Assembly (NCBI GenBank): GCA_017557405.1 | Contig: JAFYYV010000039.1 | Span: 53,844-117,843 of the forward strand | Direction: 5' to 3' | DNA: 64,000 nucleotides | Source: Prevotella sp. | GTDB taxonomy: Bacteria > Bacteroidota > Bacteroidia > Bacteroidales > Bacteroidaceae | Part shown: positions 8,414 to 17,090 of the stretch, piece after piece | How the letters are laid out: the number at the start of each line of letters is the position of its first letter | Position numbering within the stretch: position 1 is the stretch's first letter | Notes under the pieces: generated by a model | Databases searched by the model: none | Told to the model about the DNA's origin: nothing | What the model saw: the letters and a program-made list of their open reading frames with translations, nothing else | Program-made: the position numbers and the translations under genes

Positions 8414-8889
8414 ACAAGGAACAACAGGAGATTCGCAAGAAAAGCCCCATACAAATCAAGAACAAGAAGGCCGCGTTCGAGTATTTCTTCGTGGAGGAAT
8501 ACACGGCGGGCATCGTGCTCACCGGCACCGAGATCAAATCCATCCGGGCGGGCAAGGCCTCGTTGGTCGATACCTACTGCTACATCGTGAACGGTGAGAT
8601 ATGGGTGAAGGGCATGAACGTTTCGCCCTATTTCTACGGCTCCTATGCCAACCACGAAGCCAAGCGCGAACGCAAGCTGTTGCTCACCAAGCGCGAGATA
8701 CGCGACCTTCAGGAGGCCGACAAGCAACCTGGCTACACCATCGTGCCCACCTTGCTGTTCATCGACCAGAACGGACGTGCCAAGTTGGACATCGCCCTCT
8801 GCCGAGGCAAGAAGCAATACGACAAACGGCAGACCTTGAAGGAAAAGGAAGACCGCCGCGAGATGGAACGCGCCATCAAGCATTACTAA
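8410..8889 (+). CDS. smpB: SsrA-binding protein SmpB
   Basis: SmpB is the tmRNA partner in trans-translation: it docks tmRNA into the A site of stalled ribosomes. The 159-residue sequence shows the OB-fold core ([21 protein letters not shown]), then [13 protein letters not shown], then a basic C-terminal tail ([21 protein letters not shown]) that inserts into the mRNA channel. Length is normal. The start codon overlaps the stop of the DMP19-like gene, and metH follows after 17 bp, so the three form an apparent operon. Confidence 0.96.
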   Translation: MNKEQQEIRKKSPIQIKNKKAAFEYFFVEEYTAGIVLTGTEIKSIRAGKASLVDTYCYIVNGEIWVKGMNVSPYFYGSYANHEAKRERKLLLTKREIRDLQEADKQPGYTIVPTLLFIDQNGRAKLDIALCRGKKQYDKRQTLKEKEDRREMERAIKHY

Positions 8890-8906
8890 ACGACGACTCG
8901 AACTGA

Positions 8907-11687
8907 ATGACAATAGGAGATTTAGTCAGACAACGCATCCTCATCCTCGATGGCGCCATGGGCACTATGATACAAGGATACGCCTTGGAGGAAGACGACT
9001 TCTGGACAGATGATTTGAGAGACAAGATGCCTTTCGTGAAGAAAGCCAATTTGCAGATGAAAGGCAACAACGACATCTTGAACATCACGCGCCCCGACGT
9101 CATCCTCGACATCCATCGTCGCTATCTCAAGGCGGGCGCCGACCTCATCACAACGAATACTTTCTCGGCACAATGCATCTCGCAAGCCGACTACCATGTG
9201 GCCGACCTCGCCTACGACATGGCGTTGGCTGGTGCGCGTTTGGCGCGTCAGGCGGCTGATGAATACGCCACCCCCGACTGGCCACGATTTGTCTGTGGCT
9301 CCATAGGTCCTACCAACAAGACGTGCTCCCTGAGCCCCGATGTGAGCAATCCCGCCATTCGCGACATCACATTCGAGGAGTTGCGCTCGGCCTATCGTTC
9401 TCAAATCAACGGCCTGATAGAGGGCGGTGTCGACGCCTTGCTCATCGAGACCATTTTCGACACGCTCAACGCCAAGGCAGCCCTTGTGGCGGCTTGCGAC
9501 GTGTTTGAAGAAAGACAGATTGAACTCACCCTCATGTTGAGCGTCACCGTGTCCGACCTGGCTGGCCGCACGCTTAGTGGTCAGACCTTGGAGGCCTTCC
9601 TGGCGAGTGTCGCCTCCTACCCCGTCTTCTCCGTGGGACTCAACTGCTCGTTCGGAGCCGACCAGATGAAACCTTTCCTCAAGCAGCTCGTCCAGCGCGC
9701 ACCTTATTATATCTCCGCCTACCCCAATGCCGGACTCCCCAACTCCATGGGGCAGTACGACGAGACGGCCGAGAGCATGTCACCCCAGATAGCCGAGTTC
9801 ATCGACGAGGGGTTGGTCAACATCGTGGGCGGTTGTTGCGGTACCACCGATGAGTTCATCGCCCGCTATGCCGAAATGGCTCGAGGAAAGAAGCCTCCAA
9901 TGCCCAAGCCACGTCCGCAGACCTTGTGGCTCTCAGGACTCGAGATGCTCGATGTGACGCCCGAGGTGGGCTTTGTGAACGTGGGCGAACGATGCAACGT
10001 GGCTGGCTCCCGCAAGTTCCTACGGCTCATCAAGGAGAAGAAATACGACGAGGCGCTCTCCATTGCCCGCAAACAGGTGGACGATGGCGCTCTGGTCATC
10101 GACATCAACATGGACGACGGACTCCTCGACGCGCAAGCCGAGATGGTGACCTTCCTCAACATGATTGCCGCCGAGCCCGAGATAGCACGTGTGCCCGTGA
10201 TGATCGACTCTTCCAAGTGGGATGTCATCACCGCCGGATTGAAGTGCGTGCAAGGCAAGTGCATCGTCAACTCCATCTCGTTGAAAGAGGGCGAGGAGGT
10301 CTTCATCAGCCACGCCCTCGATGTGAAGCGCTATGGTGCTGCCGTGGTGGTGATGTGCTTCGACGAGGTGGGACAAGCCACCACCTACGAGCGACGCATA
10401 GAGATTGCCAGCCGCGCCTACCGCATCCTCACCGAGCAGGTGGGCATGAATCCACTCAACATCATCTTCGACCCCAATATCCTCGCCATCGCCACCGGTA
10501 TGGACGAGCACGACAACTACGCCCAGGAGTTCATCCAGGCCACCCATTGGATTCGCCAGAATCTGAAGGGCGCCCATGTGAGCGGTGGTGTGAGCAACCT
10601 CTCGTTCTCGTTCCGCGGCAACAACTACATCCGCGAGGCCATGCACGCCGTCTTCCTCTACCACGCCATCCAACAAGGCATGGACTTCGGCATCGTGAAC
10701 CCTGCCACGAAGGTGCTCTACAACGACATCCCCAAGGAGCAGTTGGACATCATCGAAGACGTGGTGCTCAACCGCCGCCGAGGTGCTTCCGAGGACCTCA
10801 TCGAGTTGGCAAACCGACTGAAAGAAGAGGAAGAGGCGCAGAAAGAAGCCATGCTGGCAACGGGTGGACAACCTGTAGCAAAGGTTCAACAAAAATGGCG
10901 TAACGACAACCTAGAGAGCCGATTAGCTTATGCCTTACGCAAGGGTGTGGGAGACTATCTGGAGGAAGATTTGAAGGAAGCCTTGGAGAAATATCCGCGT
11001 GCGGTAGAAATCATCGAAGGCCCGTTGATGGACGGCATGAACCAAGTGGGCGAACTATTCGGAAAGGGTCAGATGTTCCTGCCTCAGGTCGTCAAGACGG
11101 CGCGCACCATGAAGCAAGCGGTGTCCATCCTGCAACCCTATATCGAGGCCGAGAAGACCGACGAGTCATCGAAGGCTGGACGCATCATATTGGCAACTGT
11201 TAAGGGCGATGTGCACGACATAGGTAAGAACATAGTAGCGGTGGTCATGGCTTGCAACAACTACGATGTCGTTGATCTTGGCGTGATGGTTCCAGCCGAA
11301 CAGATTGTCCGCAAAGCCATCGAGCTCAACGCCGATGCCGTGGGATTGAGCGGACTCATCACACCCTCGTTGGAGGAGATGGTGAACGTGGCGAAAGAGA
11401 TGAATCGTGCTGGCCTCCGCATCCCCATTCTTATAGGTGGCGCCACCACCAGCCAGATGCACGTAGCGTTGAAGATAGCGCCCGTCTATGCAGGTCCTGT
11501 GGCGTGGATGAAAGACGCTGCTCAGAATGTGGTGACAACAGCACGCCTGCTCAATGCCACCGAAGCTCCTGCCTATCGTGCCCAACTCGATGAGCAATAC
11601 GAGCAGTTGCGCCAGCAATACACCGAGGAGCAACAACAGCTGCTATCGTTGGACGAGGCGCGGAAAAAGAAACTCGATTTATTTTGA
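8907..11687 (+). CDS. metH: cobalamin-dependent methionine synthase lacking the activation domain
   Basis: MetH moves a methyl group from methyltetrahydrofolate to homocysteine via B12. Visible domains are homocysteine-binding (1-330, with zinc-ligand GGCCGTT near 310), pterin-binding (about 345-620), the B12 cap (about 655-740) and B12-binding (about 745-890, [11 protein letters not shown] with the cobalt-ligand His, [22 protein letters not shown]). The protein ends at 926 residues, about 300 short of E. coli MetH: the AdoMet-dependent reactivation domain is missing and the end is a charged helix. Reactivation must come from another protein. The stop overlaps an upstream possible start of the next frame, and the HAD gene proper begins 30 bp later. 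Confidence 0.95.
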   Translation: MTIGDLVRQRILILDGAMGTMIQGYALEEDDFWTDDLRDKMPFVKKANLQMKGNNDILNITRPDVILDIHRRYLKAGADLITTNTFSAQCISQADYHVADLAYDMALAGARLARQAADEYATPDWPRFVCGSIGPTNKTCSLSPDVSNPAIRDITFEELRSAYRSQINGLIEGGVDALLIETIFDTLNAKAALVAACDVFEERQIELTLMLSVTVSDLAGRTLSGQTLEAFLASVASYPVFSVGLNCSFGADQMKPFLKQLVQRAPYYISAYPNAGLPNSMGQYDETAESMSPQIAEFIDEGLVNIVGGCCGTTDEFIARYAEMARGKKPPMPKPRPQTLWLSGLEMLDVTPEVGFVNVGERCNVAGSRKFLRLIKEKKYDEALSIARKQVDDGALVIDINMDDGLLDAQAEMVTFLNMIAAEPEIARVPVMIDSSKWDVITAGLKCVQGKCIVNSISLKEGEEVFISHALDVKRYGAAVVVMCFDEVGQATTYERRIEIASRAYRILTEQVGMNPLNIIFDPNILAIATGMDEHDNYAQEFIQATHWIRQNLKGAHVSGGVSNLSFSFRGNNYIREAMHAVFLYHAIQQGMDFGIVNPATKVLYNDIPKEQLDIIEDVVLNRRRGASEDLIELANRLKEEEEAQKEAMLATGGQPVAKVQQKWRNDNLESRLAYALRKGVGDYLEEDLKEALEKYPRAVEIIEGPLMDGMNQVGELFGKGQMFLPQVVKTARTMKQAVSILQPYIEAEKTDESSKAGRIILATVKGDVHDIGKNIVAVVMACNNYDVVDLGVMVPAEQIVRKAIELNADAVGLSGLITPSLEEMVNVAKEMNRAGLRIPILIGGATTSQMHVALKIAPVYAGPVAWMKDAAQNVVTTARLLNATEAPAYRAQLDEQYEQLRQQYTEEQQQLLSLDEARKKKLDLF

Positions 11688-11716
11688 ACACATCTATACA
11701 CACATTTTACAAACAA

Positions 11717-12340
11717 ATGATCAAGAATATCATATTCGATTTTGGAGGCGTCATCATCACACTCGACCAGCCACAAGCTGTGCGCCGATTCAAGGCGCTA
11801 GGGCTGAAAGACGCAGAACAACAACTCGACCCCTACACCCAGAAGGGCATCTTCGGCGATTTGGAGCTCGGACTCATCACTGCTGAGCAATTCCAGCAAG
11901 AGTTAGGAAAAATGATTGGCCGACCCGTTAGTTTCGAGGAATGCCGCCATGCGTGGGTGGGCTATTGCGGTGAACTGCCCCAGCGCAATCTCGATGCCCT
12001 TGTGCGTCTGCGCCAAGAAGGCTATCGCGTCATCATGCTCTCCAACACCAACCCCTTCATGATGAGTTGGGCAGAAAGCCCCGAGTTCGATGGAAACGGC
12101 CACGGCATCTCACACTATTGCGATGCCACCTACAAGAGCTATCAGGTAAAGATGATGAAACCCGACACGAACTTCTTCCATCATGTCCTGATGAACGAAA
12201 AAATCTTCGCTGCCGACACCCTCTTTGTTGATGATGGCCCCCGCAATGTAGCGGTGGCGAGTCAGATGGGTATCCGCACCTATTGCCCTCAGAACGGCTC
12301 CGATTGGACCCAGGAGATTGAGAGATACCTGGAAGAATAA
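11717..12340 (+). CDS. HAD family hydrolase (YihX-like)
   Basis: The start at 11717 gives MIKNIIFDFGGVIITLD, the HAD motif I with the nucleophile Asp at residue 8. SNTNPF (about 110) is motif II and VDDGPRNVAVASQMG (about 175) is motif IV. The 207-residue size and cap layout fit YihX-type small phosphatases acting on sugar phosphates or nucleotides. The substrate cannot be read from sequence. It directly follows metH and ends at a GC-rich inverted repeat. Confidence 0.85.
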   Translation: MIKNIIFDFGGVIITLDQPQAVRRFKALGLKDAEQQLDPYTQKGIFGDLELGLITAEQFQQELGKMIGRPVSFEECRHAWVGYCGELPQRNLDALVRLRQEGYRVIMLSNTNPFMMSWAESPEFDGNGHGISHYCDATYKSYQVKMMKPDTNFFHHVLMNEKIFAADTLFVDDGPRNVAVASQMGIRTYCPQNGSDWTQEIERYLEE

Positions 12341-12351
12341 ACAAAAACAGC

Positions 12352-12460
12352 TCCAGCCCCTACCAAACCTCCCCCCGTAGGGGAGGCTTCTGAAGTTACT
12401 CCATTTTGTTGAGGTTTTCAAATCTCCCCTCCCTACGGGGGAGGGGTCGGGGGTGAGGCT
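12352..12460. repeat. long GC-rich inverted repeat between convergent genes
   Basis: CCTCCCCCCGTAGGGGAG (about 12368-12385) faces TCCCCTCCCTACGGGGGAGG (about 12424-12443), giving a hairpin with a ~38-nt loop, followed by a T-rich stretch. It can serve as a two-way terminator for the HAD and BACON genes. A related hairpin sits at 30003-30035. Confidence 0.75.
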
Positions 12461-12461
12461 T

Positions 12462-14132
12462 TCATTTTTTCTCCCTAAACCTCTTGGCATCAAACAGCCA
12501 GACGCCATCGATGGCGGACACCACCAACTCGTCTGTGGCGGGCAGGAAATGGCAGTTCCTCGCCTCGTTGCTACCGATAAATCTGTGGCAGCTCGCGAAA
12601 ATACAGTCGCCCAGGGTCATATCGAATAGTTCGAAATAACCATCATAGCAGCACACCTGATAAACGTAGTCGCGCTCTTTCATCGTCGCGTCCCACGCAC
12701 ATTTAGCATCACGTGCTTCTATCTCACAGACCTCGGAATACGAAATCGGGTCGAGTCCTACCACACACTGGCTACCCGGAGCAGTACAGAGGAATGCCTT
12801 GTTGGCAAAGGGCGACATCTGCAAATCCATCAGATTACCACCAGCGTAGTATTTGTCAGATTGGAAACTGGCGGAGATATCCACCTCCACAGGCTTCTGA
12901 TGCTGCCTGTTCACCCAAGTCATAGGGCAATAGAGGCTGGGATACATGCTCGCATAGATGCGCGTTTGGTCGTAGTTCACATACAAGTGTTCAAAGTCAT
13001 AATCGTTATACTCCCCGCTCAGCGTGATCTTGTCGCCATTCGCGCTGTCTATGTAGCGCCATTCGAGTCCCGTGCTCGAGGGCGATATCAGTCGCAGAAT
13101 GCCAAAACCGTCCTTCGTGAACGCCACCTCCGAGGCATAGTTCGTAGGATATTGAGGGTGCGCATACGGAGAGGTCTCTATCTGGACGCGCTTCACAATC
13201 TCGCCCTTCTCAGGGTCCACCACGCAGAAGAAGTCCTCATTCCCCATCACGTAGAGCAGACCGTTGTACGGGTTCATGCAGAGGTGACAGGCGGCATACG
13301 GCATCTTCACACTCTTTATCTCCGTTAGGTCGTCCACCGACAGCTGCACCAACCTCCTCCGGTCGGCTTCCCAGTTGTCGAGGGCCACCCAGATGCTTTT
13401 CTTGTCGAGCGAGAGCGTGGAAAAAGTGATCCACTCCGTCTCATGCGTGATCGCGTATTTCTTCTGATAGAAAGGAACCGAGAGCCCTTTTACATGCTCC
13501 TTCCAATCGCTCTTCGACTTGTAATGCACCGCCAACAGGACGTCGCTCCCCAGCGAGGCTATTTTCAACGGCACACGCCAGCAGTAGCCATCCTCGTCCA
13601 CCTTCTCTGCCTGCGTGTCAATCGCATAAAACTCGCTGTTAGAAGCAACAAACACCCATCCCACAGGCCTGTCGAAGACGAACTCTACAGAGTCCAATTC
13701 GTATTTCACAAGATTGCCCACAATGGCGCGGTAGCTCAACAGCTCGGCAGGCTTCTGCCCTTGTTTCACTGTCAGCGTCACACTCCGCTGTCCTTCCGAG
13801 AACGTCACAGTAGCCTCGCGGTCGGCAGCCTCCGTGTTCGCCTCCCAACTCACGCAGACATTACCACCGCCTGTAGCCGACGTCGGCGATACCGTGAGCC
13901 AGTCAGCCGAACAAGTGGCCGTCCACGAAATAGCCATATCGGCAGCCATGTTGATATTGGCGAAGCCAGCCGTATACTCCACATCGATGCTGTTTCTCGA
14001 CAGGCTGAACTCATGTTGGTGACTTGGTTTGTTTTTCTCAAAATCGTCGTCAGAGCAGCCTGCAACCAGCAGCAACCCAATGAAAGCAAATATAATCGCG
14101 CGCGTTTTGTCAAGTATTGTTCTCGATTCCAT
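12462..14132 (-). CDS. BACON-domain surface lipoprotein with propeller-like body
   Basis: The 556-residue protein has a lipobox (LLLVAGCSDDD; lipidated Cys near 26). A BACON-type Ig-like domain (about 45-125) follows, with its typical ISWTATCSADWLTVSP and a VTLTVKQG end. BACON domains sit in Bacteroidetes surface glycan- or mucin-binding proteins. The rest (about 130-550) has WD/YVTN-propeller-like blades such as MNPYNGLLYVMGNEDFFCVVD and PFANKAFLCTAPGSQCVVGLDP. No catalytic motif is seen and the gene stands alone, without SusC/SusD neighbours. Confidence 0.78.
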   Translation of the reverse strand: MESRTILDKTRAIIFAFIGLLLVAGCSDDDFEKNKPSHQHEFSLSRNSIDVEYTAGFANINMAADMAISWTATCSADWLTVSPTSATGGGNVCVSWEANTEAADREATVTFSEGQRSVTLTVKQGQKPAELLSYRAIVGNLVKYELDSVEFVFDRPVGWVFVASNSEFYAIDTQAEKVDEDGYCWRVPLKIASLGSDVLLAVHYKSKSDWKEHVKGLSVPFYQKKYAITHETEWITFSTLSLDKKSIWVALDNWEADRRRLVQLSVDDLTEIKSVKMPYAACHLCMNPYNGLLYVMGNEDFFCVVDPEKGEIVKRVQIETSPYAHPQYPTNYASEVAFTKDGFGILRLISPSSTGLEWRYIDSANGDKITLSGEYNDYDFEHLYVNYDQTRIYASMYPSLYCPMTWVNRQHQKPVEVDISASFQSDKYYAGGNLMDLQMSPFANKAFLCTAPGSQCVVGLDPISYSEVCEIEARDAKCAWDATMKERDYVYQVCCYDGYFELFDMTLGDCIFASCHRFIGSNEARNCHFLPATDELVVSAIDGVWLFDAKRFREKK

Positions 14133-14288
14133 TATTATCTTTTATTTAGGGTTTTAAATCTACAATGCAAAATTACAAAGATTTTTCCATACCACCAAAT
14201 TTCGTGGTAAAAATTTTTTACACCCGACTTGAGTTGCTGTATTCCCCCAGTACTGTTGCAAAACGAGAGGGCAAACTTTTTTGAGAAC

Positions 14289-14403
14289 AATCAAATCTGT
14301 CAACTCAATCAGGAAAACGTTACATGTTACATGTTACATGTTACATTAAGGTGTTTCCATATTCTCCTGATGAAAATTGAGTTGAAAATTGACAGATTTG
14401 ATT
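14289..14403. repeat. imperfect inverted repeat overlapping element copy 1
   Basis: AATCAAATCTGTCAACTCAA (14289-14308, continuing TCAGGA) is complementary to the interrupted right arm TCCTGA (14365-14370), ATTGAGTT (14376-14383) and GACAGATTTGATT (14391-14403). The left 7-bp array sits in the loop. The arms could pair in competition with the element's own outer stem. Confidence 0.65.
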
Positions 14404-14540
14404 GGTGAAAATTAATGGAGTGTAATATTAGTAATTTTATTATAATATATAATATTATATTATATATTATAATAACCTATAGGTAGAGGGGGGCGTTTGC
14501 ACATTCGGAAGGTGCTTAATGTAACATGTAACATGTAACA
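14319..14540. repeat. structured intergenic element, copy 1 (7-bp terminal arrays)
   Basis: The left end is four GTTACAT units (14319-14346). The right end is three ATGTAAC units (14518-14540), the exact reverse complement. Inside are AAGGTGTTTCC, a 14-bp perfect AT hairpin (14437-14475), CCTATAGG (14476-14483), a G-rich run and CGGAAGGTGCTTAATG next to the right array. The whole can fold as a long outer stem holding an AT hairpin. Copy 2 (30969-31184) has the same order and orientation. MITE-like in form; no transposase or clear target duplication is seen. Confidence 0.8.
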
Positions 14541-14726
14541 ATGAAACAATTGGCCTTCCGCGCCCCTGCGCTTAACATATCTTAACAATATCCGCAAATT
14601 TTTGGTTTCTGAGAAAGTACACCAACGCCATTGCGAACCATCGGTCGCTGTCGCTACGGCTATGGGCAGGCAAACGAAAGTTTGGGAGTTGCAGGGAAAG
14701 CAAAGACCACAAATAACGCACTCAAA

Positions 14727-14797
14727 ACTGCGCGTTAGTGAGAGGAGAGCAGAATCACATTCTAACTATCCCGAACGTGAGCAGTTTCGACGGCTAT
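14727..14797. repeat. dispersed ~70-bp motif, copy C (inverted)
   Basis: It contains GTTAGTGAGAGGAGAGC and CCCGAACGTGAGCAGTTTC, the reverse complement (with substitutions) of the motif at 549-617. It runs directly into the 22-bp array, as does copy A. Confidence 0.65.
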
Positions 14798-14880
14798 GAA
14801 ATGAGGCGGTCAAAACTGTGCAATGAGCAGGTCAAAGATGGTCTTTGACAATCTCAAAGACCACATATGGTGATGTAAAG
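14787..14880. repeat. 22-bp tandem array, locus C (about four degenerate units)
   Basis: Units start at 14787, 14809, 14831 and 14853 and a partial one at 14875. They are more divergent than at other loci but keep the 22-bp step and the GTCAAA core. One carries GGCTATGAAATGAG (the CATAGC type) and another CAAAGACCACATATGG (the ACATGT type). Confidence 0.7.
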
Positions 14881-15058
14881 ATTTTTTACTATGAGATTTG
14901 GAGGTTTGAGAGTTTTTTATTATTTTTGTAATCGAAATCAAGCACCACCAATACCGCTGCGTTGGAGGATGCGAAAAAGGAGGGAGCGCGCGCAAATAAT
15001 CTCTCCGAAGGAGACTGGCAGCAGCGATAAATTAACAAATAAAAGAGTTTGAGAATCT

Positions 15059-15718
15059 ATGGTTAACTTCGCCGACAGGCCCAACCCTAACGAGGCTTTC
15101 CCCAACCCGAACATTCCAAGCCTCTGTTTCATTAAGAACGTGGTGAAGAACCCTCGCATCATCATCGGTGACTACACCTACTATAATGACGAGGAGGGCG
15201 CTGACCAGTTTGAGAAGCACGTGACTCATTTCTACAACTTCATCGGCGACAGGCTGATCATTGGAAAATTCTGTGCAATCGCCAAAGGGGTGGAGTTTGT
15301 GATGAATGGCGCCAACCACAGGATGAGCTGCGCGACTACCTATCCATTCTACATCATGGGGGGTGATTGGGGAAGTGCCATTGCACCAGTGAAAGACGAA
15401 CTGCCGCTGAAGGGTGACACCATTGTTGGCAACGACGTTTGGATAGGCCAGAATGTAACCGTGATGCCCGGTGTGCATATCGGCGATGGAGCCATTATTG
15501 GAACCAATTCGGTCGTGGCGAAGGACATACCTCCCTACTCGATTGCTGTGGGCAATCCCTGCCGTGTAGTGAAGAAACGATTTGATGATGAGTTGATTGA
15601 ATTGTTGCTCAAATTCAAATGGTGGGACAAAAGCATCGAAGAGATAGAAAGCCTGATGCCGATATTATCGTGTGGTGATCTGGAAAAGGTTAAGGAAGAA
15701 CTGCGGGCAAGATTGTGA
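15059..15718 (+). CDS. Vat-family (streptogramin A type) O-acetyltransferase
   Basis: The 219-residue protein is a left-handed beta-helix (hexapeptide) acyltransferase. FCAIAKGVEFVMNGANHRM matches Vat enzymes closely and supplies the catalytic His. GDTIVGNDVWIGQNVTVMPG, then GAIIGTNSVV and GNPCRVVKKRF, complete the fold and the coenzyme A site. Vat enzymes acetylate group A streptogramins; related CatB-type xenobiotic acetyltransferases act on chloramphenicol or unknown acceptors. Resistance cannot be claimed from sequence alone. It stands alone, downstream of the repeat-rich gap, and no RBS is evident. Confidence 0.82.
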   Translation: MVNFADRPNPNEAFPNPNIPSLCFIKNVVKNPRIIIGDYTYYNDEEGADQFEKHVTHFYNFIGDRLIIGKFCAIAKGVEFVMNGANHRMSCATTYPFYIMGGDWGSAIAPVKDELPLKGDTIVGNDVWIGQNVTVMPGVHIGDGAIIGTNSVVAKDIPPYSIAVGNPCRVVKKRFDDELIELLLKFKWWDKSIEEIESLMPILSCGDLEKVKEELRARL

Positions 15719-15721
15719 TGA

Positions 15722-15753
15722 GACAAAAAAAACCGCTGGACGAATCCAGCGGT
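15722..15753 (-). terminator. terminator of the small VDTTA lipoprotein gene
   Basis: ACCGCTGGA (15732-15740) pairs with TCCAGCGGT (15745-15753) around a CGAA loop. On the minus strand the stem is followed by a run of T, so it ends the small lipoprotein transcript. Confidence 0.85.
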
Positions 15754-15783
15754 CATCTCTCATTTTTCAATTCGAGCTAGCTA

Positions 15784-15948
15784 TTACTCAGCGGCAGTGG
15801 TGTCAACAGCAGTGGTGTCAACAGCTGCGGTGGTATCAACAACAGCGGTGGTGTCGATGACCTCAGCCTCAGCCTTAGGCTGCTGCTGGCCACAAGATGC
15901 GAACGAAATAGCTGCGATAGCTACGAACATAAAAACTAATTTCTTCAT
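15784..15948 (-). CDS. tiny lipoprotein with VDTTA repeats (54 aa)
   Basis: From the ATG at 15948 the product is MKKLVFMFVAIAAISFASCG, a lipoprotein signal with the lipidated Cys at 19. It is followed by a Gln/Lys/Glu linker and a tail of four DTTA repeats separated by V, AV or V. The mature peptide is about 35 residues of low complexity and threonine-rich, so it could be glycosylated or act as a spacer. A strong terminator and no neighbours in operon suggest an independently expressed, perhaps abundant, small lipoprotein. No named family. Confidence 0.75.
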   Translation of the reverse strand: MKKLVFMFVAIAAISFASCGQQQPKAEAEVIDTTAVVDTTAAVDTTAVDTTAAE

Positions 15949-16183
15949 TTTCTTTGCTTTTTTAAATCTGTAAAACAATCATTTGTTTATTAAAACGATG
16001 CAAAGGTAACTATTTTTTTCATACGTTGTTCTTTTTTTTCGTATTTTTTTTAGTGCTTTTTGTAACTTTTTTGCAAGTTGTTGATATTCAACGAATTACG
16101 AATGGTTAATTAGTGTTAATATTACATCCTTGAGCCGCAATTTGTAGAAAAAGCATGTTTTTGGGTGCGATAACAGTGGTTGT

Positions 16184-16987
16184 TCACTCTTCGATTTCGG
16201 ACAGATTTTTGGCAAAATTGTTGACAAAATTGCTGGCGGTCTCGAGGGGTGCATAATCGATGTAGCGAATGCTCCGTCGGAGGTTGCGGCGCAGCTGTGC
16301 CGAGTTGTTCTGCACGAACCCTGTTTTGCTCTGTCGGAAGTGCCACTCCTTGGCGGAATCCTCCTCGGTATGGGTAAGGGTGCGGAGCGTGAGTGCGTAG
16401 GCCTGTTTCTCCACCTTCTTCACGAAAGGAATCTCGGCAGGCTCAAATTCGAATACCTCGATGAGGATGCTTCCCTGGAGTTGCGCCATTCGTTCGATGT
16501 GGAGGTGGCTGAGCCAGTTCTCAAGCTTCACGAAGTCAACCTTGTCGCCTCGGGTGCGCAAGAAGGAACCAAGTTCGGCGATACCTTTGAGGGAGATGCC
16601 GCGGTTGAGGATGAGTTCAACGTTGCGTACGATGATGTTCAGTAGGTCGAGGGTGGTCATCGAGGCATCCATCTGATGGCGCTCACTGGATTGTATCTTC
16701 TTCAGCCGTTTGTTGAGGAAGCGGTTGGAGAGTTGTGGGAGTGCGTTGCTGGAGGTGCTACTAGAGGTGGCTGTAGCAAGCTCATCAACAAGCGGTCGTG
16801 GGATATTGGCATTCGCATCGAAGGTATGGTTCTTCAGGCCTTTCATGGCGATGTCGCTGACGCCCTGTGCCTTGATCATCTCGAACATTCTCCCCCACTT
16901 GAATGCCGACATGGGTTCGAGGTCCTCATATTCGTTGAGGGCTCCGGAACGTAGCAGACGGAAGAAGTTGCGCTTGATGATGTCCAT
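16184..16987 (-). CDS. conserved hypothetical, possible nucleotidyltransferase-family relic
   Basis: The 267-residue protein has no signal peptide. The start (NFFRLLRSGALN, then MSAFKWGRMFEMIKAQGVSDIAMKGL) and the region GSFLRTRGDKVDFVKLENWL to EFEPAEIPF look like the two ends of the Bacteroidetes nucleotidyltransferase family (NTP_transf_5 type). The catalytic middle, with its Gly and Asp motifs, is absent and is replaced by a Ser/Thr-rich linker (TATSSSTSSNA). That suggests a protein that kept the helical parts but lost catalysis. This is distant resemblance only. Confidence 0.5.
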   Translation of the reverse strand: MDIIKRNFFRLLRSGALNEYEDLEPMSAFKWGRMFEMIKAQGVSDIAMKGLKNHTFDANANIPRPLVDELATATSSSTSSNALPQLSNRFLNKRLKKIQSSERHQMDASMTTLDLLNIIVRNVELILNRGISLKGIAELGSFLRTRGDKVDFVKLENWLSHLHIERMAQLQGSILIEVFEFEPAEIPFVKKVEKQAYALTLRTLTHTEEDSAKEWHFRQSKTGFVQNNSAQLRRNLRRSIRYIDYAPLETASNFVNNFAKNLSEIEE

Positions 16988-17004
16988 TTTACCTATTTAT
17001 ATAT

Positions 17005-17080
17005 TATTGAACATTGAACATTGAACATTGAACCATTCAATTTTCCAATCTTAATTTTTCATTTTTCATTTTTCATTTAG
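17005..17080. repeat. 7-bp AT-rich tandem leader repeats
   Basis: GAACATT is repeated three times, then, after a gap, TTTTTCA three times, both with a 7-bp step. The block lies just upstream of the minus-strand gene ending at 16184. Similar 7-bp blocks occur near 18507, 29900 and 37545. Confidence 0.7.
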
Positions 17081-17090
17081 CTGAGCGGGC

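Larger units (their letters stand above)
14133..15058. other. 926-bp gene-free gap rich in repeats
   Basis: The gap lies between divergent genes. It contains an inverted repeat (14289-14403), the 222-bp structured element copy 1 (14319-14540), a ~70-bp motif (14727-14797, inverted to that at 549-617) and four degenerate 22-bp units (14787-14874). I find no convincing gene. The 65-codon frame at 14602-14799 runs through the repeats and is probably chance. Confidence 0.75.

Noticed and set aside
14133-15058. remnant of a transposon with transposase
   Set aside because: No transposase-like frame or target-site duplication can be seen; only the non-coding element is supported.
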